From assembly GCF_011742875.1 (NCBI RefSeq), contig NZ_JAAQTL010000002.1, positions 310,001 to 374,000 of the forward strand: a DNA stretch of 64,000 nt. The letters run 5' to 3'. Source of the stretch: Luteibacter yeojuensis. GTDB taxonomy: Bacteria; Pseudomonadota; Gammaproteobacteria; Xanthomonadales; Rhodanobacteraceae. Under the pieces are notes generated by a model. The model had not been told where the DNA came from. It ran no database searches and saw only the letters and a list, made by a program, of their open reading frames with translations. The translations under genes were made by a program, and so were the position numbers. Position 1 is the first letter of the stretch; each line of letters begins with the position of its first letter. Shown piece after piece: positions 25,913 through 35,077 of this stretch.

Positions 25913-26685
25913 AGTGTCGCGATCCGGGGCGCCAGCCCCGCTTTGCGTTGCAGGTTGACGGAGCCGTCGCGACCCAGGGGGCCGAAACGCGCGATAAGGT
26001 GGGACAGCGCGCTGTCGGAGAGCCGCGGCGCCAGCTTGCCCTCGATCCGCCAGCCCAGCGGCGAGGCGGCGAGCACGGCGTTCACCGCGAGCGAACCTTC
26101 GCTGTTGTCGGCCAAGGTGGCGCGTAGAACGCCGCCGGTGCTCGCGGCCTTGAGCCCAAGGCTGCCGAGGCCGATGTACCCCTCGGGCGTCCGCAGGGCG
26201 GCCCTTCGCCACGCGATGTCGGCATCGAGGACCACCGGCCAGTTACCCTGCAGTTCCGCGCGCGGTATGCGGCCTTCCACCACGCCCGTGGGCACGAGGT
26301 CGGGGGGCAGGCCCATGCCCGCGAGCGCCGCGGCGTCGAGGCGGAAATCCACGCCGGACCAGGCCATGCGGTCGTCCACGGCGCGTTCGAGGTGTCCGTC
26401 GAAATGTCCCGCGCGGCCGTCGAGATGCAGGTCCAGGTGCGTGCGGCCGAGTATCGCGTCCCGGCCCAGCCGCCAGGTGGCGGCACCCAGCTCGCGCCCG
26501 TCGGCCAGCCCCACGCGCCCTGCGCGGCCGTTCCACAGCGTTCCCGAGAGGTCGTCGAGGACGAGGCCGTGCGCGCGCCGCGCTAGCAGGGGCACGGCCA
26601 CGGAAGCCGGCAGGAACCAATAGAACAACCCCGCCGCGGCGACCAGCAGGGCCACGGCCAGGACGAGCCAACGGAACCACTTCAA
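25909..26685 (-). CDS. gspN: Type II secretion system protein N
   Basis: 258-residue inner-membrane protein: one N-terminal hydrophobic segment (WFRWLVLAVALLVAAAGLFYWFLPASVAVPLLA) followed by a periplasmic beta-rich region with LDDLSGTLWNGRAGRV and LQGNWPVVLDADIAW, the GspN (PF01203) pattern. Start choice: both in-frame starts are TTG; 26685 is chosen because GAGGTGA lies six bases upstream, while 26703 has none. No other type II secretion genes are here, so it is an orphan copy or was split from its cluster. First gene of the chain that ends with mazG. Confidence 0.83.
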   Translation of the reverse strand: MKWFRWLVLAVALLVAAAGLFYWFLPASVAVPLLARRAHGLVLDDLSGTLWNGRAGRVGLADGRELGAATWRLGRDAILGRTHLDLHLDGRAGHFDGHLERAVDDRMAWSGVDFRLDAAALAGMGLPPDLVPTGVVEGRIPRAELQGNWPVVLDADIAWRRAALRTPEGYIGLGSLGLKAASTGGVLRATLADNSEGSLAVNAVLAASPLGWRIEGKLAPRLSDSALSHLIARFGPLGRDGSVNLQRKAGLAPRIATL

Positions 26686-26720
26686 ACCATCACCTCGTTC
26701 CAAGGAATTATCATGGGCGG

Positions 26721-28091
26721 ATGACCGATACCCTTTTTGGCTCCGTGCCCGTCGATACGCTGGTCGCCCGCGACCTCTCCGTCCTCTGGCACCCGTGCAC
26801 GCAGATGCACGACCACGAAACCTTGCCCATGGTACCCGTCGTGCGCGGCGAAGGGGCGTGGCTGGTGGGGGCCGACGGCAAACGCTACCTCGACGCCGTC
26901 AGCTCCTGGTGGACAAACCTGTTCGGCCACGCCGAGCCGCGCATCGGCGCGGCGCTCAAGGACCAGCTGGACAGGCTGGAGCACGTCATCTTCGCCGGCT
27001 TCACCCATGAACCGGCGCTGGAACTGGCCGAAGAGCTCGTGCGGATCACGCCCCCGGGGCTCGAACGCGTGTTCCTGGCCGACAACGGGTCTGCCGCCAT
27101 CGAAGTCGCGCTGAAGATGAGCTTCCACTACTGGCTGAACCGGGGCCACGGCGAAAAAACCCGCTTCATCGCGCTGACCGGCAGCTACCACGGCGAGACG
27201 CTCGGCGCGCTGTCCGTCAGTGACGTGGCGCTCTACCGCAAGACCTATGCGCCGCTGCTGCTCACGCCCGAACTCGCGCCCTCGCCCGACACGTACGAGG
27301 GCGAACCCGGCGAATCGCCGCGGGAGATCGCGGCGCGGCGACTCGGGGAGATGCGCGCGATCCTCGAACGTCACGCGCACGAGACCTGCGCCGTGATCGT
27401 CGAACCGCTGGTCCAGTGCGCCGGCGGCATGCGCATGTACGACCCGTCGTACCTCACCGGTCTCCGCGCGCTCTGCGACGAGTTCCAGGTGCACCTGATC
27501 GCGGACGAGATCGCCGTGGGCTTCGGCCGCACGGGCACGTTGTTCGCCTGCGAACAGGCCGGCATCGCGCCCGACTTCATGTGCCTGTCCAAGGGCCTCA
27601 CCGGCGGATTCCTTCCGCTTTCCGCGGTACTCACGACGCAGGACGTATACGCGGCCTTCTATGCCGAATACGCCTCGGGCAAGGCTTTCCTGCATTCGCA
27701 CAGCTACACCGGCAATCCGCTGGCGTGCCGCGCCGCGACGGCGACGCTGAAGATCTTCCGCGACGATCCCGTGCTCGAGCGCAATCGCGCGCTCGCGGCG
27801 CACATGGCCGCGCGCATCGCACCGATCGCCGAGCATCCGCATGTGGCCCACGTGCGCCAGACCGGCATGATCGCGGCCATCGAACTCGTCGCCGAAAAGG
27901 CGTCGCGCACGCCCTTCCCCGCCGCGGACCGGCGCGGACTGCGCGTCTACCGGCACGGATTGGCGAACGGCGCGCTGCTGCGGCCGCTCGGCAACATCGT
28001 GTACTTCATGCCGCCGTACGTGATCACGGAGGTGGAGATCGATTTCATGGTCGACACGGCCATGGCGGGCATCGCGAAAGCCGTCGCCTAG
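26721..28091 (+). CDS. bioA: Adenosylmethionine-8-amino-7-oxononanoate aminotransferase
   Basis: 456-residue PLP enzyme that makes 7,8-diaminopelargonate in biotin synthesis, using S-adenosylmethionine as amino donor. Features: N-terminal LSVLWHPCTQMHDHETLPMVPVVRGEGAWLVGADGKRYLDAVSSWWTNLFGH, FLADNGSAAIEVALKMSFHYW, DEIAVGFGRTGTLFACEQ, and the Schiff-base lysine in CLSKGLTGGFLPLSAVL near residue 290. Length is normal. It is divergent from gspN with only about 35 bases between starts, so the two promoters must overlap coding sequence. No other bio genes are in the window. Confidence 0.97.
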   Translation: MTDTLFGSVPVDTLVARDLSVLWHPCTQMHDHETLPMVPVVRGEGAWLVGADGKRYLDAVSSWWTNLFGHAEPRIGAALKDQLDRLEHVIFAGFTHEPALELAEELVRITPPGLERVFLADNGSAAIEVALKMSFHYWLNRGHGEKTRFIALTGSYHGETLGALSVSDVALYRKTYAPLLLTPELAPSPDTYEGEPGESPREIAARRLGEMRAILERHAHETCAVIVEPLVQCAGGMRMYDPSYLTGLRALCDEFQVHLIADEIAVGFGRTGTLFACEQAGIAPDFMCLSKGLTGGFLPLSAVLTTQDVYAAFYAEYASGKAFLHSHSYTGNPLACRAATATLKIFRDDPVLERNRALAAHMAARIAPIAEHPHVAHVRQTGMIAAIELVAEKASRTPFPAADRRGLRVYRHGLANGALLRPLGNIVYFMPPYVITEVEIDFMVDTAMAGIAKAVA

Positions 28092-28098
28092 GGACACC

Positions 28099-28725
28099 CT
28101 AGATCCGCGAGAGGCCGACGGGCAGCGCGCCGAGCCGGGCCATCTCGCCCTCGGCGAACATGTCCGGGTGGGCGAGGTAATCCATGGCGAAGGCATGTGC
28201 GTCGGCGCCCCAGAACAACTCGTCGCCGATCGCCAGCGTCGGCACGCCGAAGACCCGCCGGCGCATGGCCTCCTCGAAATGCGCCTGCAGCTGCGCCTTT
28301 ACCTCGGGCGCGGCCAGCGCGGCGCGGACATCGGCGATACCGAGCGACGCGGCCAGAGGCTCCAGCGCTTCCGCCGTGTCCGCGGCGCGACCGTGCGCCC
28401 AGATCCACTCGAAGATCGCCCCCACGGCGTCCACGGTGTTGCCCGCGGCGATGCACAGCCGCAGCGCGGGCAGCGGATTGAACGGATGGGTAGGCGGGAA
28501 CCGCAGCGGGATACCCGCCTTGCGGGCGCGCCATTGGGCATAGCGATAGGTGAACTCGCGCTTGCGCTCGATCTCCGCGGGACCGCGCTGGTCCATCTGC
28601 TTCAGCAAGGCGCCGAACAGGAAGGGGCGCAGCGACACCTCCCGCCGGGTCGCCAGCTCGCGGATCGACTGCCATTGCAACCAGGAGAACATCGAGATGA
28701 AGTCGAAGTACCAGGTGACGGGCAT
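28099..28725 (-). CDS. 2-hydroxychromene-2-carboxylate isomerase family protein
   Basis: 208-residue DsbA-like thioredoxin-fold protein of the HCCA isomerase/kappa glutathione transferase family. The N-terminus MPVTWYFDFISMFSWLQWQSIREL is the typical first strand and helix (YFDFxSPxSY), with a serine rather than cysteine active site; FGVPTLAIGDELFWGADAHAF is the conserved cis-proline and C-terminal segment. It was first known from naphthalene catabolism, but most chromosomal copies have no assigned substrate. It converges with bioA, with seven bases between the stops. Confidence 0.88.
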   Translation of the reverse strand: MPVTWYFDFISMFSWLQWQSIRELATRREVSLRPFLFGALLKQMDQRGPAEIERKREFTYRYAQWRARKAGIPLRFPPTHPFNPLPALRLCIAAGNTVDAVGAIFEWIWAHGRAADTAEALEPLAASLGIADVRAALAAPEVKAQLQAHFEEAMRRRVFGVPTLAIGDELFWGADAHAFAMDYLAHPDMFAEGEMARLGALPVGLSRI

Positions 28726-28777
28726 GCGTAAGCTCCTGCGGTCGACCTCCGCGACGATAGCGGCCCCGGCGGCTCGC

Positions 28778-28783
28778 TACAAT
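28778..28783 (+). promoter_or_regulatory. Candidate -10 box (TACAAT) for rsmE
   Basis: TACAAT is 27 bases before the rsmE ATG; the -35 element is weak. Confidence 0.4.
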
Positions 28784-28810
28784 GCACTTTCCGTGACACA
28801 GAGCCCATTC

Positions 28811-29542
28811 ATGCGCACCATTCGTATCCACGTCGATTCCCCTCTCGCCAGCGGCAGCGATGTCGTCCTCCCGGCGCAGGCCGGCGAGCACGTGGCCCGG
28901 GTGCTTAGACTGGAGGTGGGAGCGCCGGTGGTGTTGTTCTCCGGCGACGGCATGGAATACGAGGCCACGCTGGTCGGCGTGGGCAAGCGCGAAGTGGTGG
29001 CGTCGGTCGGTGCCGGACGTGCGCCCGGCAACGAATCGCCGCTGGCGCTGACCCTCGCGCAGGGCGTGGCGCGCGGCGAAAAGATGGACCTCATCGTGCA
29101 GAAGGCCACCGAACTGGGCATCGCACGCATCGTGCCGATCCTCACCGAACGCTCGGAAGTGAAGCTCGATCCGGCGCGCGCCGGGAAGCGGCTGGTGCAC
29201 TGGCGCGCCGTGGCGGCCAGTGCGTGCGAGCAGTCAGGACGCGCACGCCTGCCGGTCATCGAGCCGGCGGTATCGCTTGCCGCATGGCTGGCGACCCTGG
29301 GCGACGGAGGCCCGATGCGCCTTGCCTTGCTTCCCGAAGGCACGAAGCGCCCGCGCGAACTCGCCCTCGCCGACGCGGCCATCCTCGCCATCGGCCCGGA
29401 AGGCGGCTTCGGCGAACGCGACCGCTCGGCGCTGGCGGGCAACGGCTTCATCGGGCTGAAGCTGGGACCGCGTATCCTCCGCACGGAAACCGCCGGCCTC
29501 GCCGCCATCGCGGCGCTTCAGGCCCTCTACGGCGACGTGTAA
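28811..29542 (+). CDS. rsmE: 16S rRNA (uracil-1498-N3)-methyltransferase
   Basis: 243-residue SPOUT-class enzyme that methylates U1498 of 16S rRNA. An N-terminal PUA-like beta-barrel (MRTIRIHVDSPLASG to about residue 70) precedes the knotted SAM-binding domain with QKATELGIARIVPILTERSEVK, IGPEGGFGERDRSAL, and the C-terminal LKLGPRILRTETAGLAAIAALQ. Normal length. ATG 28811 fits the domain start; a longer frame from 28550 overlaps the opposite-strand gene and is rejected. Confidence 0.96.
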   Translation: MRTIRIHVDSPLASGSDVVLPAQAGEHVARVLRLEVGAPVVLFSGDGMEYEATLVGVGKREVVASVGAGRAPGNESPLALTLAQGVARGEKMDLIVQKATELGIARIVPILTERSEVKLDPARAGKRLVHWRAVAASACEQSGRARLPVIEPAVSLAAWLATLGDGGPMRLALLPEGTKRPRELALADAAILAIGPEGGFGERDRSALAGNGFIGLKLGPRILRTETAGLAAIAALQALYGDV

Positions 29543-29569
29543 CCAACCTTGTGGGAGCCAAAGCGACTA

Positions 29570-30538
29570 TCAGCTAAGGACAGACGCGATGCGGCGCATC
29601 GTTTCGTCGTCCAGCAGCGGCACGGCGTCGAGCGCCTTCAGGTTTTCCTCCAGCTGCGAAACCTTGCTGGCGCCGAGGATCACCGTCGAGACGTTCGGAT
29701 TCTTCAGGCACCACGCCAGGGCAAGCCGCGATAGCGGGATGTCCAGGTCCGCCGCGATCGGCGCCAGCGCCTGCACCGTCTTCAGGCGCGCACCGTCATT
29801 GTCCAGCAAGGCGTCGCGCAGCCATGCGAAGTCCGGGTGATTGAGACGCGAATCGTCCGGCACACCGTCGTTGTACTTGCCGGTGAGCAGGCCCGAGGCG
29901 AGCGGCGACCAGATCGTCGTGCCCATGCCGTAGCGGTCGTACAGGGGTGCGTATTCGCGCTCGACGCGTTCGCGATGCAGCATGTTGTACTGCGGCTGTT
30001 CCATCGAGGGCGCGACCAGATGGCGCTCGGCGGCGATGCGATGCGCCTCCTCGATGCGTTCGGCAGGCCATTCGCTGGTGCCCCAGTAGAGCACCTTGCC
30101 CTGGCGGACGAGCGTGTCCATCGCCAGCATCGTCTCTTCCAGCGGCACGTCGGGATCGGGGCGATGGCACAGGTACAGGTCGAGGTAATCCACGCGCAGG
30201 CGCCCGAGTGCCTGGTGGCAGGCATCGAGCACATGCTTGCGGGAAAGGCCGCGCTGCGTCGGGCGTGGATCCTTGACCGCGCCGAAGTACACCTTGCTCG
30301 ATACGCAATAGCCGTCCCGCGGCAACCGCAGGTCGGCCATCACGTCGCCCATCAGACGCTCGGCGTCGCCGGCGTTGTAGGTCTCGGCGTTATCGAAGAA
30401 GTTGATGCCGCGATCGTAGGCGCACGCGATGAGGTCGCGCGCGGCGGAACGGCCCACCTGCCGCCCGAAGGTGACCCAGGCGCCGAAGGAAAACGCGGAA
30501 ATCTTGAGACCGGTCGAGCCGAGGCTACGGTATTCCAT
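29570..30538 (-). CDS. Aldo/keto reductase, potassium-channel beta-subunit-like
   Basis: 322-residue NADPH-dependent oxidoreductase with a TIM barrel. MEYRSLGSTGLKISAFSFGAWVTFG, INFFDNAETYNAGDAERLMG (catalytic Asp/Tyr), VSSKVYFG (catalytic Lys), DYLDLYLCHRPDPDVPLEETMLAMDTLVRQGKVLYWGTSEW and STVILGASKVSQLEENLKAL are all conserved in the YghZ/Kv-beta group. AGGAGT lies eight bases before ATG 30538. It is downstream of pgpA with 23 bases between and could be the last gene of the riboflavin/thiL block. A degenerate repeat scrap (TTGTGGGAGCC at 29549) follows its end. Confidence 0.92.
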   Translation of the reverse strand: MEYRSLGSTGLKISAFSFGAWVTFGRQVGRSAARDLIACAYDRGINFFDNAETYNAGDAERLMGDVMADLRLPRDGYCVSSKVYFGAVKDPRPTQRGLSRKHVLDACHQALGRLRVDYLDLYLCHRPDPDVPLEETMLAMDTLVRQGKVLYWGTSEWPAERIEEAHRIAAERHLVAPSMEQPQYNMLHRERVEREYAPLYDRYGMGTTIWSPLASGLLTGKYNDGVPDDSRLNHPDFAWLRDALLDNDGARLKTVQALAPIAADLDIPLSRLALAWCLKNPNVSTVILGASKVSQLEENLKALDAVPLLDDETMRRIASVLS

Positions 30539-30561
30539 ACACTTGCACTCCTTTTCTTCAA

Positions 30562-31059
30562 TCACGCTGCCCGCACGATCAACCATAACACCACGGCGGC
30601 GAAAATCCCGGCGACGACGTCGTCGACCATCACGCCGAGGCCGCCTTTCATGCGCCGGTCGAGCCAGCCGATCGGCCACGGCTTCCAGACGTCGAACAGG
30701 CGGAACAGCAGGAAGCCGCAAGGGACGGCCCACCACGGTGCCAGCAGCGCGGGGAGCAGGGCGATCCACTGGCCGACGAATTCGTCCCACACGATGCTGC
30801 GATGATCGGCGACACCGAGGATGCGGCCGGCGACCTCGCACGCCCACACGCCGATCGCGAAGGCGACGACGACGATGGCGAGCCACCCGGCCACGGGAAG
30901 ATCGCGCAGCAGAAGCCACGGCAGCAGCGCCGCCAGCGAACCGAACGTGCCCTGCGCCTTCGGCGTCAGTCCGGAGCCGAAACCGCAGGCGAGCCATCCT
31001 GCGGGAGAGGCGAGCAGCCGGCGGCGGTCGGCGGGATCGAGGACGTATTTCGTGCTCAT
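30562..31059 (-). CDS. pgpA: Phosphatidylglycerophosphatase A
   Basis: 165-residue inner-membrane enzyme dephosphorylating phosphatidylglycerophosphate. GFGSGLTPKAQGTFGSLAALLPW at the N-terminus and VWDEFVGQWIAL, KPWPIGWLDRRMKGGLGVMVDDVVAG toward the C-terminus contain the acidic catalytic residues. Three to four hydrophobic segments. Its ATG overlaps the thiL stop (ATGA), the common gammaproteobacterial thiL-pgpA order. Confidence 0.96.
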   Translation of the reverse strand: MSTKYVLDPADRRRLLASPAGWLACGFGSGLTPKAQGTFGSLAALLPWLLLRDLPVAGWLAIVVVAFAIGVWACEVAGRILGVADHRSIVWDEFVGQWIALLPALLAPWWAVPCGFLLFRLFDVWKPWPIGWLDRRMKGGLGVMVDDVVAGIFAAVVLWLIVRAA

Positions 31060-32009
31060 GCGGCGAAATGGTTCCAGCCGGCGCGCGCCGGTTCGTAGAG
31101 GTTGCCCCGTGCATCGAACACGCGCACGCCCGCGTCTTCGACGATGCGACCCACGCGCGCGGCGCCGCAGCCGAGACGGGCCAGCGTGGCACCGACCTCG
31201 CCCGCGCGATCGGCGGGTACGGTGAAGCAGAGTTCGTAGTCGTCGCCGCCGGCCAGCGCGAAGTCCAGCGCATCGGCATCGGCGAAATGGGTGAGCAACG
31301 CGGAAGACCGCGGCAGCATCTCCGCGTCGATATCGGCACCGACGCCGCTGGCCGCGCAGATATGGCCCAGGTCGGCGACGAGGCCGTCCGAGACGTCGAT
31401 GCAAGCCGTGGCGATGCCGCGAAGCGCCTGCCCCGCCGACACGCGTGGCGTCGGCCGGTTCAACCGTTCGACCAGCGCGGCATAGGCGGAGGCATCCGGT
31501 TCGGCGAGGCAGCGCAGACCGGCGGCGGCATCGCCCAGGGTGCCGGTGACCATCACGACGTCGCCCACCCTCGCACCCGAGCGCAGCAGCGCCTCGCCGG
31601 GTGCGGTGAAACCGTGCACGGCCACCGTGACGGTCAACGGACCGCGCGTGGTGTCGCCGCCGACCAGCGCGAGCCGGTAGGGCGTGGCGAGTTCCGCGAA
31701 GCCGCGCGCGAGGCCGTCGAAGAAGGCTTCGTCGCCGTCCGGCGTGGTGAGCGCGAGGAGCGCCCACGCGGGCGTGGCGCCCATCGCGGCGAGGTCGGAG
31801 AGATTCACGGCCAGCGCTTTCCAGCCGATATCGGCCGGCGCGGTGCCCGCCGGAAAATGCACGCCCTCGACGAGCGTGTCCACCGCGATGGCGAGTTCGC
31901 GGCCGGACGGCACGGCGACGATGGCGGCATCGTCGCCGATGCCCTCGACGACGTCGTCGCGATTGACCTCGGTGTGCCGGCGGATCCGTTCGATCAGATC
32001 GAATTCCAT
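31056..32009 (-). CDS. thiL: Thiamine-monophosphate kinase
   Basis: 317-residue enzyme that phosphorylates thiamine monophosphate to thiamine pyrophosphate. The N-terminus MEFDLIERIRRH and GIGDDAAIV, VDTLVEGVHF, NLSDLAAMGA, LVGGDTTRGPL, and GGDDYELCFT are standard ThiL motifs binding ATP and magnesium. AAGGGAAACGC precedes ATG 32009. Follows nusB by 72 bases in the nusB-thiL-pgpA arrangement. Confidence 0.97.
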   Translation of the reverse strand: MEFDLIERIRRHTEVNRDDVVEGIGDDAAIVAVPSGRELAIAVDTLVEGVHFPAGTAPADIGWKALAVNLSDLAAMGATPAWALLALTTPDGDEAFFDGLARGFAELATPYRLALVGGDTTRGPLTVTVAVHGFTAPGEALLRSGARVGDVVMVTGTLGDAAAGLRCLAEPDASAYAALVERLNRPTPRVSAGQALRGIATACIDVSDGLVADLGHICAASGVGADIDAEMLPRSSALLTHFADADALDFALAGGDDYELCFTVPADRAGEVGATLARLGCGAARVGRIVEDAGVRVFDARGNLYEPARAGWNHFAA

Positions 32010-32081
32010 GCGTTTCCCTTCAATGGAGAGAGAGCCATGGTCGTGGGACGCGCGCTGGCGCGCTCCCCACCGGGTATGTCC

Positions 32082-32528
32082 CTAGGATCGCTTTTCGGCC
32101 GTACGCCAATGCGTCGCGAGTTTGTCGAGCACGCCGTTCACATAGCTGTGGCCGTGGTCGGCACCGAAGCGCTTCGTGGCTTCCACCGCCTCGTTGATCA
32201 CGACGCGGTATGGAACGTCCGGACGGTACTTCAGTTCGTATGCGCCCATGCGGAGCGCGGCGCGCTCGATGGGATCGATCTGCGCCACCTCGCGGTCGAC
32301 GAAGGGCTTGATGCCGTCGTCGAGCTCCTTCACGTGCTGCTCCACGCCGCGGAGGATGTCCTCGAAGTACTCGAGGTCGGCCACTTCCATGTCCTGCTCG
32401 TGGCGGAACTGATCGATGACGCTGGCCATCTTGCTGCCGCCCACCTGCCACGCGTACAACGCCTGCAGCGCGCGGCGGCGGGCCCGCGAGCGCGCGGCGA
32501 GGTCGATGCCGTGCGGAGGCGTGTTCAT
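32082..32528 (-). CDS. nusB: Transcription antitermination factor NusB
   Basis: 148-residue helical RNA-binding protein that works with NusE (S10) in rRNA antitermination. [65 protein letters not shown] are the family core. ATG 32528 overlaps the ribH stop (ATGA), the widespread ribH-nusB coupling. Confidence 0.97.
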   Translation of the reverse strand: MNTPPHGIDLAARSRARRRALQALYAWQVGGSKMASVIDQFRHEQDMEVADLEYFEDILRGVEQHVKELDDGIKPFVDREVAQIDPIERAALRMGAYELKYRPDVPYRVVINEAVEATKRFGADHGHSYVNGVLDKLATHWRTAEKRS

Positions 32529-32992
32529 CGATCGAGCTTCGCGTAGAGGTTGACCATCTCGATGGCGACGAGGGCCACATCGGCACCCTTGTTGCCGGCC
32601 TTGGTGCCCGAACGCTCGATGGCCTGCTCGATGCTGTCGGTAGTCAGCACACCGAAGGCCACCGGGATGCCGGAATCGTAGGCGGCCTGGCCGATGCCCT
32701 TGGCGGCTTCGCTCGCCACGAAATCGAAATGCGGCGTGGAGCCGCGGATCACGGCGCCAAGGCCGATCACGGCGACATAGTTGCCGGAACGGGCGATCTT
32801 GCTGGCAGCCTGGGGAATCTCGAAAGCGCCGGGGACGCGGACGAGATCGATCGCGTCGTCGGCCACGCCGTGACGACGCAGCTGGTCGCGTGCGCCCTCG
32901 ACCAGCGAATCGACGACGAACGCGTTGAAACGGCCCGCGACGATGGCGAAGCGGCCCTTGGGAGTGGCGAAATCGCCTTCGATGATCTTCAT
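32525..32992 (-). CDS. ribH: 6,7-dimethyl-8-ribityllumazine synthase
   Basis: 155-residue enzyme condensing the pyrimidine intermediate with 3,4-dihydroxy-2-butanone 4-phosphate to form lumazine, normally as an icosahedral shell. [45 protein letters not shown], and [27 protein letters not shown] are diagnostic. ATG 32992 (MKIIEGD) is chosen over an upstream in-frame start at 33103. It is 46 bases downstream of ldcA. Confidence 0.97.
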   Translation of the reverse strand: MKIIEGDFATPKGRFAIVAGRFNAFVVDSLVEGARDQLRRHGVADDAIDLVRVPGAFEIPQAASKIARSGNYVAVIGLGAVIRGSTPHFDFVASEAAKGIGQAAYDSGIPVAFGVLTTDSIEQAIERSGTKAGNKGADVALVAIEMVNLYAKLDR

Positions 32993-33038
32993 TCTCGGAA
33001 AGTCCTGTGGCGGATCGGCCGCCGCGCGGCCGGACATT

Positions 33039-33974
33039 TTACGGGGTTTTCGGCCGGGGGTGGCCGCTGAAGCGAAGCTTGGCCTGCCCGCCTGCGACGG
33101 CAAGGTGGGCCGGGGCGCCGAACGGCAGGGTGAACTTGGCCGGTCCGTGGCCGAACGGCAGGCCGCGGATCACCGGGATGCCGGCGGCCGAAGCGATGCG
33201 GTCGAGGGCGATGTCCACCTCGTAGCCGTTGTCGTACGCCGAGATCCGATAACCGGTGAAGTCGCCCACGAGGAGCGCCTTCTGCGTGCCCAGCACACCG
33301 GCGTGGAGCAGGTGGTAGAGCATGCGCTCCACCCGGTAGGGCGGTTCCGCGATGTCCTCGACGAAGAGGAGCCCTCCCTCGATCCGCGGAAAATACGGCG
33401 AACCCACCAGGCCACCGAGCATGGCGAGGTTGCCGCCCCAGAGCGTGCCCTCCGCTTCGAGTTCCGGGGCGCCCGGAGCCGCCCATTCGGCCTGCCCTTC
33501 CCCGTTCGCCAGGGTGTGCCAGAAATGTTCCCAGGTAAGGGGATCCAGCTCGGCGGCGCCGAAGTCGGCGCCAAGCATCGGGCCGCCGTAGGTCACGACA
33601 CCGCTCTTCGCGTACAGGGCGCACTGCAGGGCGGTGAAGTCGCTATGGCCCACCAGCGCGACGGGCGCCCCGCGCAGGCGCGCGCCCAGGCCCACGTAGT
33701 CGAGCAGCGGCAGGAGCGGATGCGCACCGTATCCGCCACGGATCGCCAGCGCGATATCCGGCAACGGGCGCGACGGGTCGGCGAGACCGTTGATATCGGC
33801 GCCACGCTCCGCATCCGTGCCGGCGAACCGCAGGTCGCGCCGCTCGAGGACGCCCTTCCCGTGCACCCGATGCCCCGCCGCCTCGAGCCGCGCGATGCCG
33901 CGCTGCATGGCCTCGGGGGTATGCGGATAACCGGAAGGAGCGATCAGGCGGATGTCGTAGCCGGGCGTCGTCAT
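33039..33974 (-). CDS. ldcA: Muramoyltetrapeptide (L,D-) carboxypeptidase, family S66
   Basis: 311-residue cytoplasmic serine peptidase of the murein recycling pathway that trims the terminal D-Ala from tetrapeptides. [17 protein letters not shown], the nucleophile elbow [31 protein letters not shown], and [18 protein letters not shown] (catalytic Glu) are all present. Its ATG overlaps the ribBX stop (ATGA), so a cell-wall gene is translationally coupled into the riboflavin operon. Confidence 0.94.
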   Translation of the reverse strand: MTTPGYDIRLIAPSGYPHTPEAMQRGIARLEAAGHRVHGKGVLERRDLRFAGTDAERGADINGLADPSRPLPDIALAIRGGYGAHPLLPLLDYVGLGARLRGAPVALVGHSDFTALQCALYAKSGVVTYGGPMLGADFGAAELDPLTWEHFWHTLANGEGQAEWAAPGAPELEAEGTLWGGNLAMLGGLVGSPYFPRIEGGLLFVEDIAEPPYRVERMLYHLLHAGVLGTQKALLVGDFTGYRISAYDNGYEVDIALDRIASAAGIPVIRGLPFGHGPAKFTLPFGAPAHLAVAGGQAKLRFSGHPRPKTP

Positions 33975-35062
33975 CCTGCCTGTTCCACTACCTCGAGGCC
34001 GAAGCCCGCGATGCCGACGAACTTGCGGGGCGTGCCGAGTACGCGCAGACGGGTCACGCCCAGGTCGGCGAGGATCTGCGCGCCGAGGCCGAGCTGGCGC
34101 CACTCCTGGTCGTCCTTCGGTGCCGGCATCGGCGCCGTATCGCGCTTGAGCCGGGCGAGCAGCGCATCGGGGGTGTCCTCGCCGGACAGCACCAGCAACA
34201 CGCCGCGGTCCTCCGCATCGATCCGGCGCAGGGCGTCGGTCACGGTCTGGCCCAGGTCGTCGCGCTTCAGGTGGAGCACGTCGGACAACGTGTTGCGCAC
34301 GTGCACGCGGGTCAGCACCGGCTGGCCGTCGTCGACGTTCCCGCGGACCAGCGCGATGTGCAGGCCGTTGCGGATCGCGTCGCGGAACGCGACCAGGTGG
34401 AAGCGCCCGAATTCGGTATCCACCGCTTCCTCGTGGACGCGCGTCACCGTCTTCTCCGTTTCCATGCGGTAACGGATGAGGTCGGCGATGGTGCCGATCT
34501 TCAGGCCATGCTTCGCGGCGAAGGCCTCCAGCTCGGGGCGGCGGGCCATGGAGCCGTCGTCGTGGAGGATCTCGATCAGTACCGAGGACGGTTCGAGCCC
34601 CGCGAGGGCGGCCAGGTCGCAGCCCGCTTCCGTGTGGCCGGCACGCGTGAGCACGCCGCCCGGTTGCGCCGTGAGCGGGAAGACGTGTCCCGGCATGGTG
34701 ATGTCGCCGGGGCCGGCGTTCTTCGCCACGGCCACCTGGACGGTGCGCGCGCGGTCGTGCGCGGAGATACCCGTGGTGACGCCTTCGGCCGCCTCGATCG
34801 AGACGGTGAAGTTGGTATGGAACGGCGAATTGTTGTCGCTGACCATCGGCTTCAGGCCGAGCTGGCGCGTGCGCTGTTCGGTCAGCGTGAGGCACAGCAG
34901 TCCGCGCGCCTCGCGGACCATGAAGTTGACGTCCTCCGGCCGCACCTTTTCCGCGGCCATGACGATGTCGCCTTCGTTCTCGCGGTCTTCGTCGTCGAGG
35001 ATCACGACCATGCGCCCGTTGCGCAGGTCCTCGAGGATCTCGGGAATGGTGTTGAACGACAT
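33971..35062 (-). CDS. ribB: 3,4-dihydroxy-2-butanone-4-phosphate synthase fused to a degenerate GTP cyclohydrolase II domain
   Basis: 363 residues. The N-terminal 200 residues form an intact RibB domain (ILDDEDRENEGDIVMAAE, SIEAAEGVTTGISAHDRARTV, PGHVFPLTAQPGGVLTRAGHTEA). The C-terminal part has the RibA fold outline (VHVRNTLSDVLHLKRDDLG), but the zinc site of active GTP cyclohydrolase II (the GDxFGSxRCDCG segment) is absent. This matches the RibBX variant described in Proteobacteria, which supplies only the RibB activity. The true ribA must lie elsewhere. It lies 15 bases after ribE and is under FMN riboswitch control. Confidence 0.93.
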   Translation of the reverse strand: MSFNTIPEILEDLRNGRMVVILDDEDRENEGDIVMAAEKVRPEDVNFMVREARGLLCLTLTEQRTRQLGLKPMVSDNNSPFHTNFTVSIEAAEGVTTGISAHDRARTVQVAVAKNAGPGDITMPGHVFPLTAQPGGVLTRAGHTEAGCDLAALAGLEPSSVLIEILHDDGSMARRPELEAFAAKHGLKIGTIADLIRYRMETEKTVTRVHEEAVDTEFGRFHLVAFRDAIRNGLHIALVRGNVDDGQPVLTRVHVRNTLSDVLHLKRDDLGQTVTDALRRIDAEDRGVLLVLSGEDTPDALLARLKRDTAPMPAPKDDQEWRQLGLGAQILADLGVTRLRVLGTPRKFVGIAGFGLEVVEQAG

Positions 35063-35077
35063 GTTCCGGAGCTCCTC

